Shown here: positions 1 through 8,171 of the stretch, one piece after another
Numbering within the stretch: the first letter of the stretch is position 1
How the letters are laid out: every line of letters starts with the position of its first letter
Assembly: GCA_938021205.1 (NCBI GenBank)
Contig: CALIGI010000242.1
Coordinates: 1-35,980 of the forward strand
Source of the DNA: an uncultured Pseudanabaenaceae cyanobacterium
GTDB taxonomy: Bacteria; Cyanobacteriota; Cyanobacteriia; PCC-9006; JAAUQQ01
Reading direction: 5' to 3'
Length of the DNA stretch: 35,980 bases
The notes under the pieces: model-generated
Databases searched by the model: none
Told to the model about the DNA's origin: nothing
Seen by the model: only the letters and a program-made list of their open reading frames with translations
Made by a program: the position numbers and the translations under genes

Positions 1-103
1 CATGGCTGCTGGACTTGCCTCTTCCAGCAAGCGAACACCACCACCTGAAAACTTGCGATGCATCTGACTCCAAAGCCTAATTGCTAAGCCCTGAATTCTC
101 TGC

Positions 104-123
104 GGGCGCACAGCTGTGCGCCC
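104..123. repeat. 20-bp perfect palindrome
   Basis: GGGCGCACAGCTGTGCGCCC is a perfect self-complementary 20-mer followed by CTAC. Short palindromes of this kind are common intergenic repeats in cyanobacteria. It lies past the 3' end of the minus-strand gene that ends at 179, so it could also form a transcript-end hairpin, but no T-run follows it. Confidence 0.6.
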
Positions 124-178
124 CTACAATCACACGATCAACGAATGGGAAGCGAAGGTCACCAAATCGGGATTGGTA

Positions 179-793
179 TTACAGCGGCATCTCCAAATCA
201 ACCGCCCAATCCGATCGCACCCTAACCCGACAAACCAACCCCGCCAAAGCCTCACGAACAGAACCATGGCAATACTCCGCATCCGGATGAGCCTCCCCCC
301 CAGGCACTTGAAAATAGGGCCTCTCCCCATACAACTCCCCCCAAACCACCGCCACCCGCCGCGCCAACTCATACAAAACCTCCGGCTCCGCCACAACCTC
401 CCGCAAAATCCCCTCAAACGCCACCATCGGCACATCAAAACTGCGACTCACCCGCAAATCCTCCCGCACCACCTGCTTCAGCACTATTCGCAAAGCCCCC
501 GGCCCATCCACCAAATGCGAATCCACAAAACCATCCAGCAACGCCCTTGCTCGTAACGGTCTCGGCACCGCCGCATCCCCCTTCAGCAACCCTGCCCCCG
601 CCTTCCCGATCGCATCCGCCAGCGTAAACGGCCGTCCCCGCAACTCCCTCGGAGCCAGCAGTTCATCCTCAATCTCAGCCACACCCCTGCCCCCAACATC
701 CAGACCCAGCAAACCGTAGCTTCTCCAGCAATATCCCACAACCCGGTCATAGGGACAGGGCAATAGGCAATAATGGAATGCTGCCAATTCCAT
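179..793 (-). CDS. Hypothetical protein (204 aa), family not recognised
   Basis: This is an open minus-strand frame with coding-like composition: mainly G- or T-ending codons (GAG, TTG, GCG, GTG) and alternating charged and hydrophobic residues. I do not recognise the family. No signal peptide or membrane segment is visible; the chain is rich in Arg, Glu, Val and Leu and looks soluble. It ends in DLEMPL. The ATG at 793 is taken as the start (MELAAFHYC...); a GTG at 817 in the same frame would add eight residues but would overlap the divergent DUF4336 gene, whose only in-frame start is a TTG at 808. Either way the two divergent genes have almost no space for promoters. The G/T-ending codon use differs from the C-ending use of its neighbour. 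Without a homology search this could still be an unusually long open shadow frame. Confidence 0.5.
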   Translation of the reverse strand: MELAAFHYCLLPCPYDRVVGYCWRSYGLLGLDVGGRGVAEIEDELLAPRELRGRPFTLADAIGKAGAGLLKGDAAVPRPLRARALLDGFVDSHLVDGPGALRIVLKQVVREDLRVSRSFDVPMVAFEGILREVVAEPEVLYELARRVAVVWGELYGERPYFQVPGGEAHPDAEYCHGSVREALAGLVCRVRVRSDWAVDLEMPL

Positions 794-807
794 CCCCGTA
801 GATCGCC

Positions 808-1998
808 TTGTCTGCACCTGCCAACCCCACTCCCAACGCCTTTCCCAGCAAGCGCGATCGCCGCTGGTCCTTCTGGCCCGCCGTCCCCCTCTACCCCTAC
901 GGCACCCGCTGGACCCTGCGCCAAGAAATCATCAAAGACCAAATTTGGACCTTCGATCAGGTTCAGGGGATCCTCTACGTCATCGTCCCCGTGCGCATGA
1001 CCGTCATCCGCCTCCAAGCCGGTGGCCTCCTCGTCTATGCCCCCATCGCCCCCACCCCAGAATGCCTGGGCCAATTGCAAGCGCTGATTGACCAGCATGG
1101 GCCGATCAAATACATCATCTTGCCGACGGTTTCAGCGATCGAGCACAAAGTCCCCGCCGGTCCCTTCGCCCGCAAATTTCCCAGCGCCCAGGTCTACGTC
1201 GCGCCTCACCAGTGGAGTTTCCCCCTCAATCTGCCCTTGAGCTGGCTGGGGCTGCCGGGCGATCGCACCCAGCTTCTGCCGCCCAATAGCGCTGATACTC
1301 CCTTCAGTGACGAATTCGACTACGAAATCCTTGGCCCAGTCGATCTAAATGTCGGCCCCTTTGAAGAAGTCGCCTTCTTCCATAAAGGCAGCCAAACGCT
1401 GTTGGTGACGGATGCGGTGATGTCTATTCCAGCTGAGCCTCCAGCGATAATGGATCTCGACCCCTACCCCCTGTTGTTTCATGCCCGCGATCGCGCCCTA
1501 GAGCCCATTGTGGATACGCCAGCTAATCGCATTAAGGGCTGGCAGCGCATCACTCTCTTTTCTTTCTATTTTCGTCCCAGTGCTCTCGAAGATGTTAATT
1601 GGGGCAAAGTATTGAAGGGGATTTCCAGTGCTAGCGATCGCTCCAAGCGAGGCTATTTCGGCCTTTTCCCTTTCCAATGGAAAGACCACTGGCTGCAATC
1701 CTTTGAAACCCTGCGGAATGGCGGCAAACTCTTCGTCGCCCCCGTTCTGCAAAAGCTCATTCTCAATCGCGATCCAAAGCAGGTTTTAGACTGGGCTGAC
1801 TGCGTTGCCCAATGGAATTTCACCCGAATTATTCCAGCCCATTTTGATTCACCAGTTGCGACCACACCTCAGCAGTTTCGCCAGGCGTTTGAATTTTTAG
1901 AGCAACAGTCATCATTCCCCATGGAGGACCTGGAACTCATCAGTCAACTGGATGAGCTACTCCAAGTTGTTACTCCTCCACCCAAGGTCAAGAAATAG
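808..1998 (+). CDS. DUF4336 domain-containing protein
   Basis: A 396 aa protein matching the DUF4336 family, found widely in cyanobacteria and plants and related in fold to metallo-beta-lactamases. Recognisable features are the N-terminal W/P-rich stretch with PLYPYGTRWTLRQEI (about residues 28-42), the segment with IWTFDQVQGILYVIVPVRMT, the core with PTVSAIEHK, and LLVTDAVMSIP. The usual HxHxDH zinc motif of true beta-lactamases is not seen, so an enzymatic role is unproven. The frame is closed by a TAG at 799-801, so the TTG at 808 is the only available start upstream of the conserved region. The gene converges on the GTPase gene, with 10 bp between the stop codons and no hairpin in the gap. 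Function is unknown. Confidence 0.85.
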   Translation: MSAPANPTPNAFPSKRDRRWSFWPAVPLYPYGTRWTLRQEIIKDQIWTFDQVQGILYVIVPVRMTVIRLQAGGLLVYAPIAPTPECLGQLQALIDQHGPIKYIILPTVSAIEHKVPAGPFARKFPSAQVYVAPHQWSFPLNLPLSWLGLPGDRTQLLPPNSADTPFSDEFDYEILGPVDLNVGPFEEVAFFHKGSQTLLVTDAVMSIPAEPPAIMDLDPYPLLFHARDRALEPIVDTPANRIKGWQRITLFSFYFRPSALEDVNWGKVLKGISSASDRSKRGYFGLFPFQWKDHWLQSFETLRNGGKLFVAPVLQKLILNRDPKQVLDWADCVAQWNFTRIIPAHFDSPVATTPQQFRQAFEFLEQQSSFPMEDLELISQLDELLQVVTPPPKVKK

Positions 1999-2008
1999 AT
2001 ATTCTGGA

Positions 2009-3517
2009 TTAATTTGAAGCTTGAGGCACCGTTTCAGGCTCAGACTTGAGCTTTTGCAACGCCTGCTTGGCAAAGCTCTGCAACACCGGGCTTTGGCGAC
2101 TAGCTTGAAACGCCTTTTGCACCATCTGCTTCAGCTGCTCCATGGATTGCGACTCCGGTAATTCACCCGTCACCTCAAGCACCTCAAAATATTCCATCAA
2201 ACTACTGCCCACCGTTCGCGTCAGATACGCTGCACTGGCCCCTTGAATCAAGCCGCCAGCGACATAGGTTGCACCATTGGTTTTGAGGGCAATACCCAGC
2301 ATTTTGCTAGAAACCTCGACTAAGCCCAGCTTAATCAGCATCTCCGCCAAGGTCGTGGCCATAGTCTTGGCATGCTCTGTCGATAGGGGCTGATGATAAA
2401 TCTTCGACAGGTCCAAAATTAGCTGACTATTTACTGCACCCGTCGCCAACAAATCCAACGTCGGCACCGGATTAATAAAAGCCGCCCCCGCTGCCACCCA
2501 CTGATATTGATCAATCACCTTATTGGCTCGCTGGCGGCGTAGCTGATTGAGCATCGCCTTCGCTTCTTCCGCCAGGGCATTGGCGCTGTGGCAGAGCGTA
2601 GCCCAAATCAGCTCCTGGGCTGGCTCCGCAATAATGAGTTGGTCCAGGCGATCCAGTAATAGGGAAAGGCTGGGCTCTGGTGTTTTAAGTAATTCCTTGG
2701 CCGATTCACCTGCCTCATCCTGGGTGAGTACGCGGATGGGGGAAGGCTGGGCCGCGATCGCCACCACATCCCCCGTGGGCAAAATATCCTTCAAATTTTT
2801 GCGCACCTGGGACAGCACCTCCGCCTGTTGCTGGGGCAAGAGCTGGTCCTGCTTATTCACCACCACAATCAGCCGCGCCACCCGCTCCTTCAGCCAGGCC
2901 AGACAACGCCGCTCCGTATCCGTCACATCCCCAGCCGTGACAAAGAATAGAAGGTCTGCGCCTAGAACCGATTGGGGCACGGCCCAGTCCGCCGCTGTTG
3001 TAATCGTTGTGGTGTCGCCGAGTGCCGTTAGCTCCGTCGCAAACAGCTGGGGCGTATCCATAAAGCTAATCTTGCTGATGCCCTTGGGCTGCCATCTTTG
3101 GGCCAGTACATTCGCCAGGGTGGTTTTGCCCACGGCTTGACCGCCCAACATCGCAAAGCGCAATTCCTGGCGATCTAGGTCTGTGGTGAGTTGGTTGAAG
3201 CGGGCTTGGAGGGTACCCAGGGCAGGTGTTTCGGTTGAGGACGTTTCGGCTTCCAATTGGGTTAAGGTTTCGCGGGTTTGAGCGATCGCCCCTTCCACCA
3301 TGACACGGTCAATCTGGGGCACCCGAATCTCCGGCACCCGCTCGATTTCACTACTAGCTCGACGCTTCAGCCACCAGGCCCCTGCCGATAATGCCAACAC
3401 CCCCGTCAAGCCAAATCCGCCATCCATGGGTGCGCTACTCATACTTTCTAGGAGCCAAAGACCCGTGGCAAGGCCTACACCACCCAGGAGAATTGGTCGC
3501 TTGAATTGGGGAGCCAT
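2009..3517 (-). CDS. GTPase with C-terminal DUF697 domain, membrane-anchored
   Basis: A 502 aa protein when started at the ATG at 3517, which has an AGGAAA ribosome-binding site about 9 nt upstream; a longer reading to 3589 adds 24 residues without support. Two hydrophobic N-terminal segments (about residues 8-25 and 35-50) suggest membrane attachment. A G domain follows: P-loop GGQAVGKT at 125-132, a DTP near 154 in place of the usual DxxG, and NKQD at 221-224. The C-terminal third, from about residue 330, is DUF697-like and helical with small-residue patches (AGAAFINPVPTLDLLATGAV). Proteins of this type occur throughout cyanobacteria, and DUF697 GTPases are poorly characterised. The gene is convergent with DUF4336 and separated by about 430 bp from the divergent small gene at 3951. 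Confidence 0.85.
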   Translation of the reverse strand: MAPQFKRPILLGGVGLATGLWLLESMSSAPMDGGFGLTGVLALSAGAWWLKRRASSEIERVPEIRVPQIDRVMVEGAIAQTRETLTQLEAETSSTETPALGTLQARFNQLTTDLDRQELRFAMLGGQAVGKTTLANVLAQRWQPKGISKISFMDTPQLFATELTALGDTTTITTAADWAVPQSVLGADLLFFVTAGDVTDTERRCLAWLKERVARLIVVVNKQDQLLPQQQAEVLSQVRKNLKDILPTGDVVAIAAQPSPIRVLTQDEAGESAKELLKTPEPSLSLLLDRLDQLIIAEPAQELIWATLCHSANALAEEAKAMLNQLRRQRANKVIDQYQWVAAGAAFINPVPTLDLLATGAVNSQLILDLSKIYHQPLSTEHAKTMATTLAEMLIKLGLVEVSSKMLGIALKTNGATYVAGGLIQGASAAYLTRTVGSSLMEYFEVLEVTGELPESQSMEQLKQMVQKAFQASRQSPVLQSFAKQALQKLKSEPETVPQASN

Positions 3518-3950
3518 GGCGCTTTTCCTGGATAGGGACTGTCGCAGGGGAGCATGTCCTGAATATCTGCTATGGCTGTGGCGTAACAAGTTAGGCCGTT
3601 GCGATACAAGTCAGACTAGGAGCAGCATACGATACAAAATTTGGAATGCAAACCCGCTGCCCATCAGAACAGCCTTTGCTTTTGGCAAGCCAGGGCTCCC
3701 ATTCACAGCGTCAGATGCTTCACAGATTGAAGTACAACAGTCAATCGGCAAGTCAAATATCTACAGTGATCGGTCATTCCTTATTCATTCTAAATGGCTG
3801 ATTCGCCTGACTCAAGGGGGATTCCAGCCCTAAAGCCTTCGGATTCTTCTCCATACTGTCCATTTGTCTTAAGGTTTGGAACCTGAGATCGGAACCATGG
3901 CTTTTTAAAATGAAAGGCATCGCTCCTAGGCCTACTGCCAGAAATCTCCC
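3518..3950. other. Divergent intergenic region, 433 bp
   Basis: Lies between the GTPase gene (minus) and the small gene at 3951 (plus), so promoters for both are expected here. Open frames in it run antisense or carry no coding signal. It holds one copy of the TAGGCCGTTGC-type repeat (3591-3606). No riboswitch or RNA gene was recognised. Confidence 0.5.
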
Positions 3951-4298
3951 ATGTCCCAACTCCGCTTGAACTTAGCCGAGGGCTCCGTTGCCTTCGAATG
4001 CACTGAATCCAATGCCCGCGCACTCCAAGCTGCACTCCATGAGTTGATGGGTCGACTCAAAACCTTGGCTGCCAATCCCGTGGGGGCCGGTGGAGCCAAG
4101 CGGACGCCTGTCCCTTCGCTGGACTACAAGCAACCCGGTGACCTACGCGTAGAGGTGTTTTGTAATCCCAATATTTGGCCCACGCCCTACGCTGCCAAGG
4201 TTTTACTCACCATCAAGAGTGAGTCTCTGCGGCTTAGCACCGAAACTGACTTGAGCCGCATGCTGGAAGATCTAGGCCAATATTTAGATCAGTATTAG
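3951..4298 (+). CDS. Small conserved-looking hypothetical protein (115 aa)
   Basis: A 115 aa protein starting MSQLRLNLAEGS, with no signal peptide or membrane segment. The sequence alternates strands and helices: an N-terminal beta-like start, a helix near residues 22-40 (ESNARALQAALHELMGRL), a Gly/Ala/Pro linker, then the block PGDLRVEVFCNPNIWPTPYAAKVLLTIKS split across residues 62-90, and a C-terminal helix ending in LGQYLDQY. It looks like a compact soluble cyanobacterial protein, but I cannot assign a family. The ATG at 3951 has only a weak upstream purine stretch (CCAGAAATC). The next gene, at 4472, is 173 bp away and has its own promoter-like region. Confidence 0.65.
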   Translation: MSQLRLNLAEGSVAFECTESNARALQAALHELMGRLKTLAANPVGAGGAKRTPVPSLDYKQPGDLRVEVFCNPNIWPTPYAAKVLLTIKSESLRLSTETDLSRMLEDLGQYLDQY

Positions 4299-4343
4299 AC
4301 CTATCTAGATAGAGTTGTGCTGGGATTTGGCGATCGCTAACCT

Positions 4344-4368
4344 AACGATTGGTCTAAACGATTGGTCT
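4344..4368. promoter_or_regulatory. Tandem 12-bp direct repeat upstream of the phasin-like gene
   Basis: AACGATTGGTCT occurs at 4344-4355 and again at 4357-4368, with a 13-bp period. It lies about 100 bp upstream of the ATG at 4472, and a TAAAAT-like -10 element is at about 4432. The layout resembles a tandem regulator-binding site. The regulator is unknown. Confidence 0.4.
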
Positions 4369-4471
4369 GGGCAAAGGTAGGAGTAAGTCTGGTCTTGCTT
4401 TCCAGGAACACCGATGGCCAAATCCTTGCGCTAAAATCAAGCTGACGTTAATTCCATAGAGAGTCGAGCCC

Positions 4472-4843
4472 ATGAGTTCAGATCCCATTACTCAAACGTT
4501 GCAAAAGGGCTTTCGCACGGTCATCGGTGCAGGGGCTTCTTTCGTAGAGAGTGTTCAAGATGCTCAGAAGTGGGACGCCAACATGCAGCGGCTTACCACT
4601 GATTTTGATTCCCTGGCCCAAGAATGGGAGCAAAAGGGCGAAGTCACCGAGCAAGAAGCTCGCAATGTCGTGGATTCCTGGGTTTCTCAGCAAGGATTTA
4701 ATAAGGGCTCCAACAGCGGCCCCACAACGGTGAACACCACAGCTTCTGCTGCGGATCCTGATGTCGCGGCAGATCTCAAAGATTTGACTGAACAGGTCTC
4801 CTCCTTACGGGCTGAACTAGAAGCCTTGAAGAATCAGGGTTAA
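4472..4843 (+). CDS. Phasin-like / coiled-coil small protein (123 aa)
   Basis: A 123 aa soluble protein. The N-terminal half (residues 1-75) is a continuous amphipathic helical region, TQTLQKGFRTVIGAGASFVE followed by helices rich in Asp, Gln and Glu. A Ser/Thr/Asn/Gly linker spans about 76-95, and a C-terminal heptad coiled coil runs about 98-121 (DLKDLTEQVSSLRAELEALK). This layout resembles small phasin-like, granule- or membrane-associated proteins of cyanobacteria; it is an architectural likeness and not a family assignment. The gene appears monocistronic: it has its own upstream direct repeats, a TAAAAT-like -10 box, and a strong hairpin terminator 90 bp past the stop codon, which suggests substantial expression. 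Confidence 0.7.
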   Translation: MSSDPITQTLQKGFRTVIGAGASFVESVQDAQKWDANMQRLTTDFDSLAQEWEQKGEVTEQEARNVVDSWVSQQGFNKGSNSGPTTVNTTASAADPDVAADLKDLTEQVSSLRAELEALKNQG

Positions 4844-5295
4844 TCGCTATTCAGAACCTGTTACCACTCACTAACCTTCGTCATTATTGGGTGGATGCAT
4901 TGCTGGCCAGCATCGGTCAGATTAAGGCCTGTCATTGAGGAGGTAGAGGTTGAGCCTCTACCTCCTCAATGTCGTTTTGGCCCTGGCCAGCCATGATGGA
5001 ATTGGGTCTATAAATCAGCAGATTCTGACAAAACTGAAGCGTTCTGACATAAAAATTGCCTGCTTGAGTTTGCTTCAAAAGGCAGATTTCCCAGTTTTGT
5101 TTTGGCTAAATGCGCTCTGAGGCTACATCCTGGGGGAGTATAAAGATAACTAAGAGTAGAGAAACCCGTCCGGATAACCGGGCAAACTGAACCTAAATGT
5201 TCCGGTAAATTAGCATTAGTCAGCGTCGAGCGACTGCTAATCTGCCCAGTTTCAACAGCCGGTTTCAACAGACTTAACCAGAGAGGATCAACGCG
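4844..5295. other. Intergenic region: terminator plus gshA leader
   Basis: The first part ends the phasin-like gene with a strong hairpin at 4933-4971. The remainder, about 300 bp, is the presumed gshA promoter and leader, with several AT-rich tracts (for example around 5008-5060 and 5140-5160). I found no coding frame and no recognisable riboswitch. Confidence 0.5.
4933..4976 (+). terminator. Rho-independent terminator of the phasin-like gene
   Basis: A perfect 17-bp stem (CATTGAGGAGGTAGAGG at 4933-4949 with its complement at 4955-4971), loop TTGAG, then TCGTTTT. It lies 90 bp downstream of the stop codon at 4843. Confidence 0.8.
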
Positions 5296-6441
5296 GTGTT
5301 ACTAACAAAAGGCTTTGAAATCGAGCTGTACACCGGCACGCCAGAAGGCAAGATTGTAGGCCTCTCCGATCGCATTTCCGAAAACCTAAAAGGCTTTGTG
5401 CGGGAGCCCGATAGCCGCAATGTCGAGTACATCACCGATCCTCGCCGGGGCTATGAGCCCATGCTGTGCGACTTGCTTGAGCCGCGCCGCCGCCTGCGTA
5501 GCTACCTCGAAACCCTGGGTGACTATACGCTGCACCCCGGCAGTACCCTTTCCCTGGGCGATAGTAAAACGTTTCACCGCTCTGCACCGGAAAATCCCTA
5601 CCACGACTACATTGAGCAGACCTACGGTACCAATGTTGTAACTGCTAGTGTTCACATCAATATTGGCATTACAGATCCTGAAAAACTAATGCAAGCCTGC
5701 CGCCTAATTCGGGTTGAGGCTCCCTTATTTCTCGCTTTGAGTGCTGCTTCTCCCTTCTTAGATGGCCAACCCACGGGCTACCATTCCAGTCGCTGGCAGG
5801 TATTCCCCCAAACACCCAAGCACGTTCCACTCTTCTCCAGCCACATTGACCATATTCGCTGGGTGGAGCGTCAGCTAGAGCTGGAAACCATGCAGAGCGT
5901 TCGCCACCTCTGGACTTCGGTGCGCCCCAATGGCGATCGCCGTCCCTACGATCTCAACCGTTTGGAACTCCGCATTTGCGACTTGGTGACCAATCCCGTC
6001 GAGCTTCTGGCCATTACTGCACTCCTGGAAGCCCGCATTCAGCAAATGCTGACCCAGCCTAACCTGGACCCCCTCACCGCAAGCTGCTTCACTCCAGAGG
6101 AGTTGCTGGCCCTCACGACTCAAAACGAAGTCGCCGTGGCTAAAGACAGCCTGGATGCTAAACTCACTCACTGGCAGGATGGCCGTACCTTAACCGCGAA
6201 AGAATGGGGCCAGGACCTCTACGATCGCCTCTGGCCCTTGGCAAGGGAACAAGGCTTTAGCTGCTTCCTGTCTCCCCTGCAAGAGACTTTAGAACAAGGC
6301 AATACAGCCCAACGCTGGTTAGCGCAATATGACCAGGGCATGAGCTGTGAAGCCATTATTCAAGGCGCGATCGCTGAAATGCACCAGCAAGAAGCCGAAC
6401 TCGCAAATAAAATCTGTCAGCCTGTTGCAGCAGTGGGATAG
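5296..6441 (+). CDS. gshA: Glutamate-cysteine ligase, cyanobacterial type
   Basis: A 381 aa enzyme that makes gamma-glutamylcysteine from glutamate, cysteine and ATP, the first step of glutathione synthesis in the cytoplasm. The whole chain matches the cyanobacterial form of the carboxylate-amine ligase/GCS2 group, with the N-terminal KGFEIELYTGTPEGKIVGLS, the segment VEYITDPRRGYEPM, LHPGSTLSLGD, and the conserved HINIGI and LRICD blocks. Length is normal for the family. The start is the GTG at 5296, supported by GAGAGGATC a few bases upstream. The gene stands alone: the upstream gene is terminated at about 4975 and the next gene is on the other strand. The second glutathione gene, gshB, is not in the window. 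Confidence 0.92.
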   Translation: MLLTKGFEIELYTGTPEGKIVGLSDRISENLKGFVREPDSRNVEYITDPRRGYEPMLCDLLEPRRRLRSYLETLGDYTLHPGSTLSLGDSKTFHRSAPENPYHDYIEQTYGTNVVTASVHINIGITDPEKLMQACRLIRVEAPLFLALSAASPFLDGQPTGYHSSRWQVFPQTPKHVPLFSSHIDHIRWVERQLELETMQSVRHLWTSVRPNGDRRPYDLNRLELRICDLVTNPVELLAITALLEARIQQMLTQPNLDPLTASCFTPEELLALTTQNEVAVAKDSLDAKLTHWQDGRTLTAKEWGQDLYDRLWPLAREQGFSCFLSPLQETLEQGNTAQRWLAQYDQGMSCEAIIQGAIAEMHQQEAELANKICQPVAAVG

Positions 6442-6580
6442 AGCTGGGGGGAATGGAGGGGGACCGGCTGTTTAGTGGGTCCTAGCTAATGCCCCCTTAC
6501 TGTTCGCGGCAAACAGCTAGATTATCTGTAAAAAAAGGTACTTCCCAAACCTCCTCTAACTCCAGTTGATCAAGTTCATT

Positions 6581-6703
6581 TTATAGCAACGGCCTAATTG
6601 GCTGAGGACGCTTGCTATCCACATCACCACCTGCGATATCTCGGTTTTTTGCCCGTAGTTCGGCCATGCCTTCTACCAGGCGATCAAAGAATGACTGCGA
6701 CTT
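6581..6703 (-). other. Out-of-frame 40-codon extension past the FecR stop codon
   Basis: A second minus-strand frame overlaps the last codons of the FecR gene and stays open to a TAA at 6581-6583. Its translation is protein-like (SQSFFDRLVEGMAELRAK..., ending KRPQPIRPLL). It has no usable ribosome-binding site at its only ATG. A single extra base in the AAA run near 6701-6703 would fuse it to the FecR frame. The last residues are encoded within the repeat at 6582-6597. Confidence 0.35.
6582..6597 (-). repeat. TAGGCCGTTGC-type short repeat (copy 2 of 3)
   Basis: Reads TTAGGCCGTTGCTATA on the minus strand. Sister copies are TTAGGCCGTTGCGATA on the plus strand at 3591-3606 and TAGGCCGTTGCTATA on the minus strand at 23731-23745. 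Three near-identical 15-16-mers in 36 kb are unlikely by chance. The other two copies are non-coding. Confidence 0.55.
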
Positions 6704-7587
6704 TCACCTAGGGCATTTCGTACCTCAATTTCAAAATCAAACAATGAAGTGGAATTGGGTAAGGGCAGGCTGACTTCAAATCTACCGTCGTTATCTAGTT
6801 GGACTTCTTTGCCAACCACCGTCACCGAGTTGAGTGGGTGAGCTTTACCGCTGACGTAGATCTGGCGATCGTTGATTTCTGTCCCATTGAGTTTTAGCCA
6901 CAACTCGCGGTCCAGGCGTTGAGGTTTTGAAGGGGGTTCATTTGGACGAAGACGCGAGCCAAAATCAGGTTCTAAATAAACGGTTTTCCCCAAAGCGGCT
7001 GCGGTGACTAAGCCAGATTCTGTGGCCACAATCATGCGGCCATCGTCGCTGAGGGAAATGCCGTATTCTGTGCCCCTAACCGCAGCGACACCAGCAGGAC
7101 TTTTGATTTCCAGGCGACTATAAGGGTTGTTGAACTTGCGAACGTTGAGGCGAACCTGCCCCTGGTCTAGGTCTAAGGTCGTTACCCTTGCTCCACTTCG
7201 TAGACGCCCCAGACGACGAATGCGTAAAGATGTATTTTCTGCGACGTTTATGGTGCCAATTTTTTGGTCCAATCTCAGGATCGCTGAAGAGTTCGGGCCC
7301 GTTTTTAGGGAGTCTCCGACCTTGGCCAGGCGATCGCCCACGCGGGCGACTTTGGGAGGGCTTGCTATGAGGATGACATTTCCTTGGGTTTGTCTAACTT
7401 CCAGCCAGCCAATGGCTTGGGGTTGGGCTAGTAACCCTGGGCCGAGAGGAGCCAACAGAGAAGTTACCAAAAACCCAAACACGAACGAACGTCGCCCCAT
7501 GAGACGTTTTAGCTTGGGCATGGATGAACGGTTTGAGTTCTTAGATGCCAAGAATTTCACCAGTTTCTGATTCTCCGTAGACCTCAT
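6673..7587 (-). CDS. FecR-domain secreted protein
   Basis: A 304 aa FecR-domain protein. A basic N-terminus is followed by a hydrophobic signal segment (about residues 33-54, ending GPGLLAQPQA), so the mature part should be periplasmic or membrane-tethered. The FecR core (about 60-200) contains RVGDRLAKVGDSLKTGPNSSA, ENTSLRIRRL, LDQGQVRLNV and the hallmark IKSPAGVAAVRGTEYGI split over residues about 160-176. After it comes a beta-rich C-terminal segment with GTEIND and DNDGRFEVSLPLP, similar to Ig-like repeats. In many bacteria FecR domains relay signals to ECF sigma factors, but no such partner is adjacent, and cyanobacterial FecR proteins are mostly uncharacterised. ATG starts at 7587, 7521 and 7500 are all possible; none has a clear ribosome-binding site. 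The 3' end may be frameshifted (see 6581-6703). Confidence 0.8.
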   Translation of the reverse strand: MRSTENQKLVKFLASKNSNRSSMPKLKRLMGRRSFVFGFLVTSLLAPLGPGLLAQPQAIGWLEVRQTQGNVILIASPPKVARVGDRLAKVGDSLKTGPNSSAILRLDQKIGTINVAENTSLRIRRLGRLRSGARVTTLDLDQGQVRLNVRKFNNPYSRLEIKSPAGVAAVRGTEYGISLSDDGRMIVATESGLVTAAALGKTVYLEPDFGSRLRPNEPPSKPQRLDRELWLKLNGTEINDRQIYVSGKAHPLNSVTVVGKEVQLDNDGRFEVSLPLPNSTSLFDFEIEVRNALGESRSHSLIAW

Positions 7588-8171
7588 TGGGGGCTGTTAT
7601 GGTTTTGTGGATGCAACTTTGGGGAGATTGACTAGGGTCACTAGATTTAAGACTGGATTTTAAAAGAAATGTTCAATCTTTCTTCCTCTCCAATGGGAGT
7701 TGAGTCTGAGGAGCACCTTAAATTCTATGCTGTATTACGCAGTGTGACTCATTACAGTGAGTCAGGAGAATCGTTACACTGCTGAGATTGAGCGGGGGCA
7801 CACCCCCGCCATATTGCTTACAGTCGCAGTCACAGCACTTAGAACATTCAGGGTCTGCAAAAGCGACGCATGGCAGGCGGTGACTTGAATTGCAACATTT
7901 TAGTCCGTGAGTCCGTTGCGATTAGACCACTGTGGACCTTGCGGAGTATCTACGCATTATCGCCCACTCGCGGGAGAATCCAAGCATTATTCCACAAGAT
8001 GCAACGCAAGATTTAGATCTGCTCCACGCTTCAACTTATGTGGATAGCTGGATCAATACCATTCGTTCAGAAATTCTCTTGCAATGCAACTTTGTTAGTT
8101 TGCCTTGTACGGGAATTGCATGGATCTTGCATATGTGTCACTGGGTCTGCCTTGATGCGACCCATGGGAGG
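7588..8171. other. Intergenic region, 584 bp
   Basis: Upstream of the FecR gene and downstream of the glycosyltransferase gene, both on the minus strand. It contains nested inverted repeats (CAGTGT at 7740-7745 with ACACTG at 7776-7781) and a GC hairpin (GCGGGGG at 7792-7798, loop CACA, CCCCCGC at 7803-7809) without a T-run. An 84-codon GTG-started plus frame (7932-8186) has no ribosome-binding site and is not called. Confidence 0.4.

Noticed and set aside
3..80. Open frames at the left window edge (possible end of an upstream gene)
   Set aside because: All three forward frames are open for only a few codons here and none has a recognisable C-terminus, so no partial gene can be supported.
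2547..3140. 197-codon plus-strand frame
   Set aside because: It is the antisense shadow of the DUF697 GTPase, whose P-loop and NKxD motifs are clear on the other strand.
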